This document shows positions 8,070-17,217 of a DNA stretch of 64,000 nt, in pieces; the first letter of the stretch is position 1; every line of letters begins with the position of its first letter. This DNA comes from JAOAPG01 sp963791575. Its GTDB lineage: Bacteria; Acidobacteriota; Terriglobia; Terriglobales; Acidobacteriaceae. The DNA is taken from contig CAWBSY010000011.1 of the NCBI GenBank assembly GCA_963791575.1, positions 62,001 to 126,000 on the forward strand. The letters are read 5' to 3'. The notes beneath the pieces are model-generated. The model was not told the origin of the DNA. It did no database searches and saw nothing but the letters and a program-made list of their open reading frames with translations. The translations under genes and the position numbers were made by a program.

Positions 8070-9025
8070 TGTCTTTCCGTGGCCGCATAGGCATCGCTCT
8101 TCGTGGAGAGAGCCGACATCACGGCCTTTGCCAGATTCGTCCTGTCGTCCGCCCTCTCCATGATGCTGTTGGTGCAGTAAACTCGCAGGCCGGGGCGGGC
8201 GAGTTTTTTTGCCGCTGCCTGGTCGGAGTTGTCGACGATCAAGACGTCGAGGAAGTCTTCGTACGCTTTCGCTACGCCTGCAATCGAGGCCGGCAGTCCT
8301 TGGGCCGCCATCAGAATTCCCGCTGGGCCGGTTACAGCTTTGTCGCCGACAATCGGGCTCACCGCTATGATTTGCGCTTTGGTGAGACGAAGCGCCTCGC
8401 GAATACCCGGCACGGCGAGGATCGGGCCAATGCTCGTGATCGGATTACTCGGGGCAAGTATCACGGCGCTCGCTGACGTGATGGCTTCAATCACGCCGGG
8501 AGCTGGCTCGGCATCTGACGCTCCAGCGAAACGCACCGAGTTCACTGGGTCCTGATACCAGCGTTGCACGAAATATTCCTGAAAACTGAGCTCGCCAACG
8601 GGAGTGTCGACCCGAGTTTCAACTCGCGAGTTGCTCATGGGAAGAATGCGCGCTTGCACACCCATCTTCGCGGTGATTTCTTGCGTGGCTTCGCTTAACG
8701 TTTTGCCCGCTGTCAGCAATTTCGAACGCAGCAGATGAACGGCGAGATCACGATCACCCACATGGAACCAGATGGGCTCGGCCAAATCCCGCATAGCCTG
8801 CAAACAGAAAAAAGTGTCGCCTTTTACTCCCCAACCGCGTTCTTTGCTTAGCAGTCCCGCAAGCACGTAAGTGATGGAATCGAGATCAGGCGAAACGTAG
8901 AGTCCCCACCATTCCAGATCATCGCCGGTATTTACGACTAATGTGAGTTGCTGATCAGAAACAACTTGGCGCAGACCATCGACGAACTTGGCTCCGCCAG
9001 TGCCTCCGGTAAGCACTACGATCAT
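8066..9025 (-). CDS. cofD: 2-phospho-L-lactate transferase CofD
   Basis: Transfers the phospho-acid moiety from its GDP adduct to FO, giving F420-0 or dehydro-F420-0. 319 residues, normal length and intact. It opens with VVLTGGTGGAKFVDGL, followed by VVNTGDDLEWWGLYVSPDLD, the VGDRDLAVHLLRSKLL block, ILAPSNPITSIGPILAVPGI and VSPIVGDKAVTGPAG. ATGA overlaps at both ends (with cofG upstream and cofC downstream) show tight translational coupling. Confidence 0.95.
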   Translation of the reverse strand: MIVVLTGGTGGAKFVDGLRQVVSDQQLTLVVNTGDDLEWWGLYVSPDLDSITYVLAGLLSKERGWGVKGDTFFCLQAMRDLAEPIWFHVGDRDLAVHLLRSKLLTAGKTLSEATQEITAKMGVQARILPMSNSRVETRVDTPVGELSFQEYFVQRWYQDPVNSVRFAGASDAEPAPGVIEAITSASAVILAPSNPITSIGPILAVPGIREALRLTKAQIIAVSPIVGDKAVTGPAGILMAAQGLPASIAGVAKAYEDFLDVLIVDNSDQAAAKKLARPGLRVYCTNSIMERADDRTNLAKAVMSALSTKSDAYAATERQ

Positions 9026-10218
9026 GCCGCCCTCCGCTGATTGTGCTCGCGCTCAACCGCCGCTTTCACTTTTTCTGCGAGCAAGCCGGGCCGTGCAGTA
9101 ACTGCCGGTATGAACTCAGGGTAAACCGGAAGACGCTTGTGCAAACTGTATCCCTTGGCCTCTGTCCGCAGTTTCAGCTGATCCAGATGCGGCCACGGTT
9201 TCTCAGGGTTAATGAAGTCCGGTGTCAATGGAGAAATCCCCCCCCAGTCGTTTATGCCTGCATCGAGCAGATCATCATAGTACGGCGCGGACAGATTTGG
9301 CGGAGCCTGAATATTCATATCTGGCATCAGCAGCCTTGCCGCGGCTATGGTGCGCAACATTTCACCGTGCGTTGGCTCGGGCCAGTTTCTCATAGGAATA
9401 GCGGGTTTGACGCGGAAGTTTTGGACAATAACTTCCTGAATATGGCCGTAGCGGCGATGTAGTTCGCGTATCGCCAACAAGGTGTCGACCCGATCTTCCG
9501 GGGATTCGCCGATTCCGATTAGCAGCCCGGTTGTAAAAGGCACGTGCTGTTTCCCAGCTTCCTCGATGGTTTTTAGGCGCTTGGCCGGAACTTTATCCGG
9601 TGCGTTGTCGTGGGCCGCGCCCCGCGCTAGTAGGGAATCATTTGTGGTCTCGAGCATCAAGCCCATGCTTGGGGAGACGGCTGCCAGACGTTTGATCCAT
9701 TCAGCACTCAACAGCCCGGGATTCGGATGCGGCAGCAGGGTCGTTTCCCGCAAGATCAGCTCACACATAGATTCCAGATAATGCAATGTGGACTTATATC
9801 CCAAATGTTGCAAGGTCTGGCGCATCTCGGAAAAGACAAGTTCGGGCTTATCTCCTAGGCTGAACAACGCTTCGGTGCATCCCAGCTTTTCGCCCTGCCG
9901 CGCGACCTCCAATACTTCTTCGGGAGTCATGGTGTGGGCACCCGCATGGCCGGGATCCCGACGGAAAGTGCAGTATCCGCAGTAGTCGCGACATAAATTA
10001 GTGAGCGGAAGAAAAACTTTACGTGAATAGGTGATTATGTCAGGCTTGAATCGCTGCTTGGCTTCAAGTGCAGCAGCGAGCAACACGGGCAGCTCTTCAT
10101 CAGCCGCGCGAATTAGAAGATATGCCTCTTCACGAGATAGAGGCGATCCCGAACGCACCTCGTCCAGACATGAGTCAAGTGAATGGCGTTCGTCCCGAGT
10201 TGCTGGTCGTGCTTGCAA
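9022..10218 (-). CDS. cofG: FO synthase subunit CofG (radical SAM)
   Basis: Second half of FO synthase. The radical-SAM motif CRDYCGYCTF (CX3CX2C) is near residue 77, with the family blocks KVFLPLTNLC, GEKLGCTEALFSLGDKPE, LLIGIGESPEDRVDTLLAIR and NLSAPYYDDLLDAGINDWGG. 398 residues, intact. The start is a TTG at 10218, supported by a strong GGGGAGG Shine-Dalgarno 8 bases upstream; no ATG precedes the conserved region. First gene of the cof operon. CofG and CofH are separate proteins, unlike the fused actinobacterial FbiC. Confidence 0.94.
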   Translation of the reverse strand: MQARPATRDERHSLDSCLDEVRSGSPLSREEAYLLIRAADEELPVLLAAALEAKQRFKPDIITYSRKVFLPLTNLCRDYCGYCTFRRDPGHAGAHTMTPEEVLEVARQGEKLGCTEALFSLGDKPELVFSEMRQTLQHLGYKSTLHYLESMCELILRETTLLPHPNPGLLSAEWIKRLAAVSPSMGLMLETTNDSLLARGAAHDNAPDKVPAKRLKTIEEAGKQHVPFTTGLLIGIGESPEDRVDTLLAIRELHRRYGHIQEVIVQNFRVKPAIPMRNWPEPTHGEMLRTIAAARLLMPDMNIQAPPNLSAPYYDDLLDAGINDWGGISPLTPDFINPEKPWPHLDQLKLRTEAKGYSLHKRLPVYPEFIPAVTARPGLLAEKVKAAVEREHNQRRAA

Positions 10219-10393
10219 GTCGCGATCCTCCCCTAAAGACTATCAAACACAAGCAAGGATACAGCAGGGATTGTGAACATGGCAGGCACGCGCCTCATCG
10301 GCGTGGCCGGAGACAGGTGCCTTCACCAAAACACGCCGGCTACTCGCGGCGACCCGCCACGTGGTAAAACTCAAAACAGCAAAGCAGGTAAGC

Positions 10394-10888
10394 ATGACTG
10401 TTTCCCAAGAAGAATTTCGCGGAGCAATGGGGTGCTTCGCCACGGGCGTGACCGTAATTACCGTGGACGACGCCGGCAAAGTTGAAGGCATGACGGCGAA
10501 TGCCTTCACATCTGTGTCTCTGAATCCGTTACTGGTGCTGGTTTGCGTTGACCGCCAGGCAAGGACTCACGCTCATTTACATGCGCGTAAGCGGTTCGGA
10601 GTCAATGTCTTGTCTGAAATGCAGCGCCCGATTGGAGATTATTATGCGCGTCCTGATCGGACTCACGACCGCGCCGAACAGGAATCAGGAGCACACTTCG
10701 ACCGAACCGCCCATGGGACTCCCGTGCTGCACGGTGCCTTGGCCTATCTGGAATGCCGGCTGCAAACTGCCCAAGAGGCTGGCGACCATACGATATTCAT
10801 CGCCGAGGTTGAGGACGTGGTGGTGCACGAGGGCGACCCTCTACTGTATTTCAGAGGCGAATACCGTAAGATCGGGCCGAAGTTTTAG
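10394..10888 (+). CDS. Flavin reductase-like FMN-binding (split-barrel) protein
   Basis: 164-residue flavin reductase family protein. The N-terminus FRGAMGCFATGVTVIT and MTANAFTSVSLNPLLVLVCV are the FMN-binding blocks of the HpaC/ActVB/NtaB group, ending VVHEGDPLLYFRGEYRKIG. Members reduce FMN/FAD with NAD(P)H for a partner monooxygenase, or act as flavoenzymes themselves. It is divergent from the cof operon across a 175-base intergenic region. A link to F420 chemistry is possible but unproven. The ATG at 10394 is chosen; the frame extends upstream to 10361 without family similarity. Confidence 0.85.
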   Translation: MTVSQEEFRGAMGCFATGVTVITVDDAGKVEGMTANAFTSVSLNPLLVLVCVDRQARTHAHLHARKRFGVNVLSEMQRPIGDYYARPDRTHDRAEQESGAHFDRTAHGTPVLHGALAYLECRLQTAQEAGDHTIFIAEVEDVVVHEGDPLLYFRGEYRKIGPKF

Positions 10889-10987
10889 CTCGAAAAATCA
10901 GGGTCTGGGATGGCATTCGGTAGGCATTCACAAGCGCAAATGTTTGCGACATGCGGCCACAGATGAGAGGCAGCGCCCGGGACAACA

Positions 10988-12277
10988 CTACTGCTTGTAG
11001 ATCTTCCCGTCCTTCATTACAAAATTAACTTTTTCGAGAACGCTGATGTCCTGCAATGGATCGGCGGAGACTGCGATTATATCTGCAAATTTTCCTGGCT
11101 TGATTGAACCCACCTCGTCGGAGTGGCCGAGCAGGTCCGCAGCGGAACTCGTGGCGGATTGAATCGCCTGCATCGGCGTCATTCCGTATTTCACCATGAA
11201 TGCGAACTGTTTGCCGCTTGTACCATACGGGCAAACTCCGGCATCGGTTCCAAAGGACATCTTTACTCCTGCCTTCACGGCTTTGCGGAAGTTGTCGCGC
11301 TGAATCTGGCCGAGGGCGGCGTCGTGCTGTAGGAAGTCCGGCGGAATTTTTCCTTCCCTGCCTTGCTCCTGAATGCATTCCTCGTCGTAGATGTCCATGT
11401 CGAGGTATGTGCCGTGCTGCTTCGCTAATGCAATACCTTCGTCATCTATCATGGTTGCGTGTTCTACGGACGCCACTCCTGCACGGATAGCGTTTTTAAT
11501 CCCTACGGGCGAGTGGGCATGGGCTTCAACGCGTAGACCGAAATGGCTGGCTTCATCGACGGCTGCGACGCAATTCCTCCTCGGTGAACTCTTGAGAATT
11601 GGGGTTGCTGCCATGCGTCAGAACCGCACCGCTCGATAACACCTTAATGTGATCTGCGCCTGCGTTGACCAACTTGCGGATAACCTGTCGCACTTCCCAC
11701 GGGCTGTTCGCTTCTCCATAATGCAAGTCCCAGGGGAGTTGAATGTCCGGAGCCATGCCGGTCATCGCACCCGCGCCGCCCGTGATCGTGAGATAGGCTC
11801 CCGCAACAAACATTCGCGGGCCTTCGATGTATCCCTTCGCGATCGCGTCGCGGAGCGCGACGTCGTTGAGAGCACGATAGACGCCGACATCGCGCACTGT
11901 GGTAAATCCCGACTCCAGCATATTGCGTGCATTGGGGACGGACTCGAGCACGAGCTGCGACGCGCTCTTTTTCAGCACGGAAAGAGGATCGCCGTTGTCT
12001 TCGATTCCATCGGCCAAATGCGTGTGACAATCGATTAATCCGGGAAGCACCATCATCTTCGAAAGATCGATGACTTGCGCTCCGGCAGGAATTGGCAGAG
12101 CTTTGCCTACAGCTTCGATCTTATTCCCGCGAATGAGAATGATCTGGTCGCTGAGGACAGTGGCGGAGTCTGGATCAATCAAATGTCCCGCTTTGATGGC
12201 GGTAACTTGGGCGACGACGTTGACGTGCGGGCAAAGAGCAAAAGGCAAGCAATAATGCGAGAGATCTTTTCAACCAT
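10988..12277 (-). CDS. Secreted amidohydrolase (imidazolonepropionase/Xaa-Pro dipeptidase type), frame breaks
   Basis: Metal-dependent hydrolase of the amidohydrolase superfamily. Metal ligands are visible in order: DCHTHLADG (HxH), bridging Lys in ADHIKVLSSGAV, His in EAHAHS, His in VEHATMID, and Asp in FGTDAGV. It ends with the composite-domain strand GSIKPGKFADIIAVSADPL. The frame breaks near 11565-11570 (one extra base between EEELR and AVDEASHFG). A second break near 12228 separates a signal peptide starting at ATG 12277 (MVEKISRIIACLLLFA) from HVNVVAQVTAIKAGHLI; as read, the body would start at TTG 12248. Probably periplasmic. The substrate cannot be told. Confidence 0.83.
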
Positions 12278-12312
12278 CACCTCAGTCGCAGATTTTTATA
12301 CGAATGCTGAAG

Positions 12313-12336
12313 GGGCGAGACGCCGGTCGCCACATC
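12313..12336. repeat. GC-rich dispersed micro-repeat (GGCGAGACGCCGGTCGCCACAT)
   Basis: Resembles 40073-40096 (GGCGGGGACGCCCGTCGCTACAT). Both copies are intergenic or near gene ends and contain a short GGCG/CGCC inverted repeat. Confidence 0.45.
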
Positions 12337-12347
12337 AGAAGAACGTG

Positions 12348-13478
12348 CTAATCCGCTGCTGCTGCGGAAGTGCCTATTCCGTTTTTGAGGTCGGTCGCGA
12401 GTAGCCGGTGAAACAGATGCTCTCCCGCTTCGCGCCTTGCCGAAAGCCGGCCAGCGCCATAGGCACGGGATTTGAGCCCGCGCTGGACTCCTTCACAGAT
12501 TCCGAGATCTTCATCCTGCACTCGCGCGCCGACCGCAACGCTCTGCTCGTTGTACTCACGAGAGGACTCACTGATGTCGCCGAAATAGAAATCGAAGATT
12601 ACGCGGCAGTGATCCTGATCGATCGGCAGCACGAGATTGGTATCCATGTAGCCTTCGTAGCAGTTAATCATCAGATTCGGATATTGCCAGAAATACCAGG
12701 CGCGATCACCTTTACGAGTTGCGCCGGTCGCGGCATCTTCTTGCGATGACACCATCGGGCTCGACTGCAGGCAGTAACGGTCTTCGTTCTCGATGGTGTA
12801 CTGCTTGTAATCGAGGACACTGTTGAGTCCCTTGTGCAGGTGGGGAACGTGGTATCCCCCATCGAGGAAGTTGTCGACAAAGACCTTCCAGTTGCAGTGA
12901 ATGTCATAGGTACGCGAATCGAAGTAGTGAAGCTTGCTGACTCCGAGGGGCGCTACACGTTTCACCAGGCCGGCGAGAAAATCATTTAACGGAGCAGCTT
13001 CTGGATCGAGACTCACAAACACAAATTTTTCCCAGATGTCGGCTTTTACGGGAACTAGGCCGTTTTGTTGGCGCTCGAAATTCTTGACGCCATCAAATTC
13101 CGGCATACCCTTGAGCGAACCGTCGAGTCCATAGTTCCAGCCATGATAAGGACAATGCAGAATCGACGCCTGTCCGCATGGTTCAGAGACAACTGCAGCG
13201 GCATGATGACGGCAAACATTGTAGAAACCTCGCAATACGCCGTCATTGCCTCGCACAACTACAATCGGCTCACCGGCAATTGTGGTTGTGACAAACTGCC
13301 CCGGCTTTTCAACGTGTTCGATACGTCCTACCATTTGCCAAGTTTTGCTGAATACCGTTTTCGACTCGAGATCGGCGACGCGTGGGTCTACGTACCAGGA
13401 TGCGGGAATGGTCGAAGCTTCGTTTAATGGCGCTTTATCGTCGTAGCTGGCAAGAATTTCGTGAACTGAGGATTGCAT
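12348..13478 (-). CDS. Rieske non-heme iron oxygenase alpha subunit (betaine/choline-type demethylase or monooxygenase)
   Basis: 376-residue ring-hydroxylating-dioxygenase-type oxygenase. The Rieske [2Fe-2S] ligands are CRHH near residue 89 and CPYHGW near residue 109. The catalytic iron site is in DNFLDGGYHVPHLHKGL (Asn/Asp and two His). The C-terminus EDLGICEGVQRGLKSRAYG and RREAGEHLFHRLL resembles choline monooxygenase, GbcA and CntA proteins, which oxidise quaternary amines rather than arenes. The reductase is not adjacent. Downstream of tetR on the same strand and opposite a FAD/BHMT operon, which supports methylated-amine catabolism (inference). Intact. Confidence 0.87.
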   Translation of the reverse strand: MQSSVHEILASYDDKAPLNEASTIPASWYVDPRVADLESKTVFSKTWQMVGRIEHVEKPGQFVTTTIAGEPIVVVRGNDGVLRGFYNVCRHHAAAVVSEPCGQASILHCPYHGWNYGLDGSLKGMPEFDGVKNFERQQNGLVPVKADIWEKFVFVSLDPEAAPLNDFLAGLVKRVAPLGVSKLHYFDSRTYDIHCNWKVFVDNFLDGGYHVPHLHKGLNSVLDYKQYTIENEDRYCLQSSPMVSSQEDAATGATRKGDRAWYFWQYPNLMINCYEGYMDTNLVLPIDQDHCRVIFDFYFGDISESSREYNEQSVAVGARVQDEDLGICEGVQRGLKSRAYGAGRLSARREAGEHLFHRLLATDLKNGIGTSAAAAD

Positions 13479-13552
13479 GATGATTGCCCTTTGTTACGTC
13501 GTACGCGCGATTATTTTTTATTCGCGCTTGTCTGCTCCAATTACTTAGCTGC

Positions 13553-14194
13553 TTAGCTGGGACGTTCCGTGCCGATTGCTCGTTTAAGTACGTCCAGGAA
13601 TTGCGTAATGCGTGCTTCTTTCTTCTCCGTCATATCGCCTTGACGGCGAAACAGTCCGGGGTCCAGTTCTTCCGTGAGTAAAGCGTCCTGAAAGCGCTCC
13701 ATCGTCCAGTCAAGAATGGAGACCATCATTTCCTGGTCGAGATCGTGACGCAACTCCCCACGTTGCAAACCAGCACGCACGAAAGCCACCGTTCCATAGG
13801 GATCTTCCGCGAGCAGGAAGCGGTTGATTTCGCGCTTCAATGTGAGGTCGGTTCCGTAGTTTCCGAGCAAAGAGACGCGATACGGAATCCAATCTTCGTG
13901 CAGAAGATGTTCCGTACTCACGAGCCAATAACGGAGGACATCAAAAAATCCCCGTTCGCGAACCTCAGCAGGCGCGTCGAGGTATCGCGGAAAAGAGCGC
14001 ACCGCTTTTTTGTAGACCTCGAAAAACAGACCATCTTTGCTGCCGAAGTGTTGAAAGATTGAACCCTTGGCTATCCCGAGCGCGGCGGCAATGTCGCCAA
14101 CCCTCGCAGCGTGGTATCCGTTTTCAGCAAAGTGACGCATCGCAGCGTCGATAATTTTCGTGCGCTTACCCTCGGAGCGGGGACGAGGCGGCAT
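13553..14194 (-). CDS. TetR/AcrR family transcriptional regulator
   Basis: 213 residues from the ATG at 14194 (MPPRPRSEGKRTKIIDAAM). The N-terminal HTH is clear: IIDAAMRHFAENGYHAARVGDIAAALGIAKGSIFQHFGSKDGLF. The C-terminal ligand domain is of the TetR type (FLLAEDPYGTVAFVRAGLQR). The frame extends to 14281, but the upstream part would cover the inverted repeat at 14245-14259, so the inner ATG is preferred. Divergent from the FAD/FAD/BHMT operon, with a matching inverted repeat in front of each, suggesting auto-repression and control of the island. Confidence 0.88.
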   Translation of the reverse strand: MPPRPRSEGKRTKIIDAAMRHFAENGYHAARVGDIAAALGIAKGSIFQHFGSKDGLFFEVYKKAVRSFPRYLDAPAEVRERGFFDVLRYWLVSTEHLLHEDWIPYRVSLLGNYGTDLTLKREINRFLLAEDPYGTVAFVRAGLQRGELRHDLDQEMMVSILDWTMERFQDALLTEELDPGLFRRQGDMTEKKEARITQFLDVLKRAIGTERPS

Positions 14195-14244
14195 ATGACG
14201 ATAGCGCGGAGGTGAAACCAAACTGCTGCCAATTCCAGCCATAA

Positions 14245-14259
14245 TTGACCTCAAGTCAA
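14245..14259. promoter_or_regulatory. Inverted repeat TTGACCTCAAGTCAA (putative TetR operator 1)
   Basis: 15-bp palindrome TTGAC-N5-GTCAA, 50 bases upstream of the chosen tetR start. The same half-sites with the same spacing recur at 14343-14357 before the divergent operon. Shared arms, spacing and position next to a tetR gene support an operator. Confidence 0.6.
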
Positions 14260-14342
14260 CAAACTGTACTCTAAAAAACACACGATTTCCATTTATTTTT
14301 CGGGAGCATTACGCTAATGTGTGTTGCCGGGAAGCTATGCGA

Positions 14343-14357
14343 TTGACCTTTGGTCAA
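14343..14357. promoter_or_regulatory. Inverted repeat TTGACCTTTGGTCAA (putative TetR operator 2)
   Basis: Palindrome with 6-bp arms (TTGACC/GGTCAA), ending 6 bases before the ATG of the FAD oxidoreductase gene, where binding would block initiation. It matches the 14245 site in half-site and spacing. Confidence 0.62.
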
Positions 14358-14363
14358 TATTCA

Positions 14364-15992
14364 ATGACCTTTAACTCTACAACTATTTACGACGCCGTGG
14401 TGATTGGCGCAGGTCACAACGGGTTGACGGCAGCAGCATATCTTGCGCGCGCGGGCCTGTCTACGCTTGTGCTCGAACGACGCGACATCGTTGGTGGCTG
14501 TTGTGTGACTGAGGAGATTGCGCCCGGCTGCCGCGTTTCGACAACCTCGTACATAGCAAGTATGTTGCGGCCCGAGGTGATCCAGGATCTTCGTCTGGCT
14601 GATTACGGATTGCGCATGGTTCCCTGCGATCCTGCCATTCAGGTTCCCTTCCCCGACGGTCATGTCGTTCCTTGGTGGGCTGATCGGGATCGTGCTCGCG
14701 CGGAGTTCAGCAAAATTTCCGCAAAGGATGCTGAGCGGTTCGTTTACGTCGATGATCAGCTCAAGAGGCTGGCGCGCTACTTGCAGCCGTTCTTCCTGGA
14801 GCCTCCGCCGGAAATTAATACGGGAAGTTTGAGTGGATGGTCTGATCTCTTCAGAGTGGGAAAGAGATTTCGCAGCATCTCAAATGACGAAGTTTCGCAA
14901 CTGGTTGCGTTCCTAACCGGAAGCCTCGGCGAGTTTCTCGACAACAATTATGAGTCGAGCAAAATCAAGACCATGTTTCTCGCCAACAATGTGTATGGGA
15001 AACATGGCGGGCCGTACCAACCGGGAACGGCTATTGGATTATTGTTTCATCTGCTGAGTGGCGGGGAGCACGAACTACAAGGATTTTATGGACATGTGAT
15101 GGGCGGCATGGGCTCGATCACCCAGGCACTGGCGGCATCTGGGAGACAGTTCGGCGTAGAGATTCGAACATCGGCTGCGGTAGCTCGGATTGAAAGCCGT
15201 GACGGGCGTGCTCGCAGTGTTGTCCTGGAAGATGGGACGGAAATTCGAGCGAGAGTGGTTCTGTCTAATGCCGACCCAAAACGCACGTTTCTTGGCATGG
15301 TGGACGCTCGCCAATTGCCACAGGACTTTTTGCATTCGATTCGATCCCTAAAGATGGATGGCCCATGCGCCAAGGTGAATTTTGTTTTATCCGAGGAACC
15401 GCGCTTTACGGGAACTCCGGAAACTTACACGGCCTTGCAGCGCACTTTCTACACGCTGGTTCCTTCACTTGAATTTGCCGAACGCTGCTACGACATCGCC
15501 AAGTTCGGAGATATTCCCGAAGAACTTTGGGTTGATTGTGTCATTTCTTCCAACGCAGACGATTCACTGGCTCCAAAGGGCAAGCACATCATGACTTGTT
15601 TCGTTCAGTACGTTCCATATCACCTGCGGCAGGGCACGTGGGATGAGAATCGGGAACTGCTTGGGGATCGTGTGGTCAAGAAAATCGCGGAATACGCGCC
15701 AAACGTGCCGGGTTCAATTATCACGCGCCAAGTTCTAACTCCGCTTGATCTTGAGCGAACATACGGTCTCACGGAAGGAAATATTTTCCATGGTGACTTG
15801 CGGCTGGAACAACTGTTCTTCATGCGACCAGTATCGGGTTGGTCTCAGTACCGCACCCCGATCGAAGGACTTTATCTGTGTGGCGCGGGAGCACATCCCG
15901 GAGGCGGCGTAACGGGAGCGCCGGGGCACAATGCGGCACACCAAGTCTTGCGCGACTGGAAGAAAGGACGATTCAAGGAGACGGCCGCATGA
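14364..15992 (+). CDS. NAD(P)/FAD-dependent oxidoreductase (phytoene-desaturase/PYROXD2-like)
   Basis: 542-residue flavoprotein from the ATG at 14364 (MTFNSTTIYDAVVIGAG). The dinucleotide-binding motif VVIGAGHNGLTAAAYLARAG is followed by VLERRDIVGGCC, and the C-terminal FAD motif is GLYLCGAGAHPGGGVTGAPG. This architecture is shared by carotenoid desaturases and by PYROXD2-like oxidoreductases of unknown substrate. No carotenoid genes are nearby; the neighbours are an amine oxidase and a BHMT-like enzyme, so an amine or betaine substrate is more likely (inference). First gene of a three-gene operon; its stop overlaps the next start (ATGA 15989-15992). Intact. Confidence 0.88.
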   Translation: MTFNSTTIYDAVVIGAGHNGLTAAAYLARAGLSTLVLERRDIVGGCCVTEEIAPGCRVSTTSYIASMLRPEVIQDLRLADYGLRMVPCDPAIQVPFPDGHVVPWWADRDRARAEFSKISAKDAERFVYVDDQLKRLARYLQPFFLEPPPEINTGSLSGWSDLFRVGKRFRSISNDEVSQLVAFLTGSLGEFLDNNYESSKIKTMFLANNVYGKHGGPYQPGTAIGLLFHLLSGGEHELQGFYGHVMGGMGSITQALAASGRQFGVEIRTSAAVARIESRDGRARSVVLEDGTEIRARVVLSNADPKRTFLGMVDARQLPQDFLHSIRSLKMDGPCAKVNFVLSEEPRFTGTPETYTALQRTFYTLVPSLEFAERCYDIAKFGDIPEELWVDCVISSNADDSLAPKGKHIMTCFVQYVPYHLRQGTWDENRELLGDRVVKKIAEYAPNVPGSIITRQVLTPLDLERTYGLTEGNIFHGDLRLEQLFFMRPVSGWSQYRTPIEGLYLCGAGAHPGGGVTGAPGHNAAHQVLRDWKKGRFKETAA

Positions 15993-17191
15993 ACGAGGCT
16001 TATCCGAAGACCGCCGACATCGTGATTGTTGGCGCTGGTGTGATGGGCGCATCGATTGCGTTCCATCTCGCGAAGCGCAAGGCTGGAAAAATTGCGATCC
16101 TCGACAAGGATCATGTGGGGCGAGGAGGCAGCGGGCGGTCTTCCGCTCTGATTCGCATGCATTACAGCTATCCGCCAGAAGTACAGCTTGCGCTCATCAG
16201 CCTGAAAATGTTTGAGCACTGGCGAGAAATTGTGGGCGAGCAGGGGGATTTTCGCAAAACGGGATTTGTGCGCATTGTTCATCCCAGCGAAACTGAGCGT
16301 CTGAAGGCGAACGTAAAGATGCAGCAGGAGCTTGGCGTCAATGTCCGGCTAATCACGCGCGACGAATTGAAGGACCTTGAACCCGATTGGATGGTCGATG
16401 AAGTCGAACTCGCGGCTTACGAACCGGATTCTGGTTATGGAGACGGCGCGGGAGTGGCGAACGATTTTCTGAGCGCGGCGCGCGATCTTGGCGTCACTTA
16501 CCTTCCCCGAACGCAGGCGAACTCGTTCCATGTGCAAGGCGGTCATGTTCGCGCCGTCAGAACCGACCACGGCGACATCAACGCTCCTATTGTTATTGCT
16601 GCAACCGGCCCGTGGACTCGTCCACTGTTTCACCAGGTCGGATTCGATGTCCCTATCGAGCCTGAGTATCATCAGGTCGCCATTCTCAAGAACGCGCCCA
16701 ATATGAGGGGCGGAGGTTGTGCCTGCATCGATTCAGTTACTTCGACTTACTTTCGTCCCGACGCGCACGACAAGTTTCTGATTGGAGATTTCTACGGCGA
16801 GCGGCCGGTTGATCCTGATAATTTTCCGCAACGTGCAGCTGACGATTCACTGGAAGAAATTATTGAGCGTGCAAGCCGCCGGATTCCGAAGCTGGAAAAT
16901 GCCGAAGTGATGCGCGGAGTCACTGGCGTTTATGACATGACGCCGGATTCTCGTCCGCTGCTCGGAGAGATTCCGGGAGTCGAGGGACTTCACCTGTGCG
17001 CTGGATTTTCTGGCATGGGATTCAAGATTTCTCCTGGCATTGGATTAGTTATGTCGGAGTTGGTGCTCGACGGAGAAAGTAAGACTATCGACCTCAGTTC
17101 TTTCCGGCCCACGCGGTTTACTGAAGGCAAGCCCATCCGAGCAGAGTTTGAGTATCAGGACGAGGAAGGAACGCCCCAGAGATTGAGTTGA
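15989..17191 (+). CDS. FAD-dependent amine oxidoreductase (DAO family; sarcosine/dimethylglycine dehydrogenase-like)
   Basis: 400 residues from the ATG at 15989, preceded by AAGGAGACGGCCGC and overlapping the upstream stop. The N-terminal Rossmann motif is DIVIVGAGVMGASIAFHLAKR; GGSGRSSALIRMHYSYP follows, and the DAO C-terminal block is GVTGVYDMTPDSRPLLGEIPGVEGLHLCAGFSGMGFKISPG. Relatives oxidise N-methyl groups or secondary amines. Placed between a second flavoprotein and a BHMT-type methyltransferase, it fits stepwise demethylation of a betaine (inference). Confidence 0.88.
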   Translation: MNEAYPKTADIVIVGAGVMGASIAFHLAKRKAGKIAILDKDHVGRGGSGRSSALIRMHYSYPPEVQLALISLKMFEHWREIVGEQGDFRKTGFVRIVHPSETERLKANVKMQQELGVNVRLITRDELKDLEPDWMVDEVELAAYEPDSGYGDGAGVANDFLSAARDLGVTYLPRTQANSFHVQGGHVRAVRTDHGDINAPIVIAATGPWTRPLFHQVGFDVPIEPEYHQVAILKNAPNMRGGGCACIDSVTSTYFRPDAHDKFLIGDFYGERPVDPDNFPQRAADDSLEEIIERASRRIPKLENAEVMRGVTGVYDMTPDSRPLLGEIPGVEGLHLCAGFSGMGFKISPGIGLVMSELVLDGESKTIDLSSFRPTRFTEGKPIRAEFEYQDEEGTPQRLS

Positions 17192-17217
17192 TGTTATCCA
17201 AAATTGAAGGAGCATTC

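Noticed and set aside
12408..12749. Plus-strand 113-codon frame
   Set aside because: Antisense shadow of the intact Rieske oxygenase gene.
13506..13528. GCGCGA...TCGCGC inverted repeat as a third TetR operator
   Set aside because: Arms differ from the TTGAC/GTCAA sites; more likely a hairpin between tetR and the Rieske gene, with no clear T-run for a terminator.
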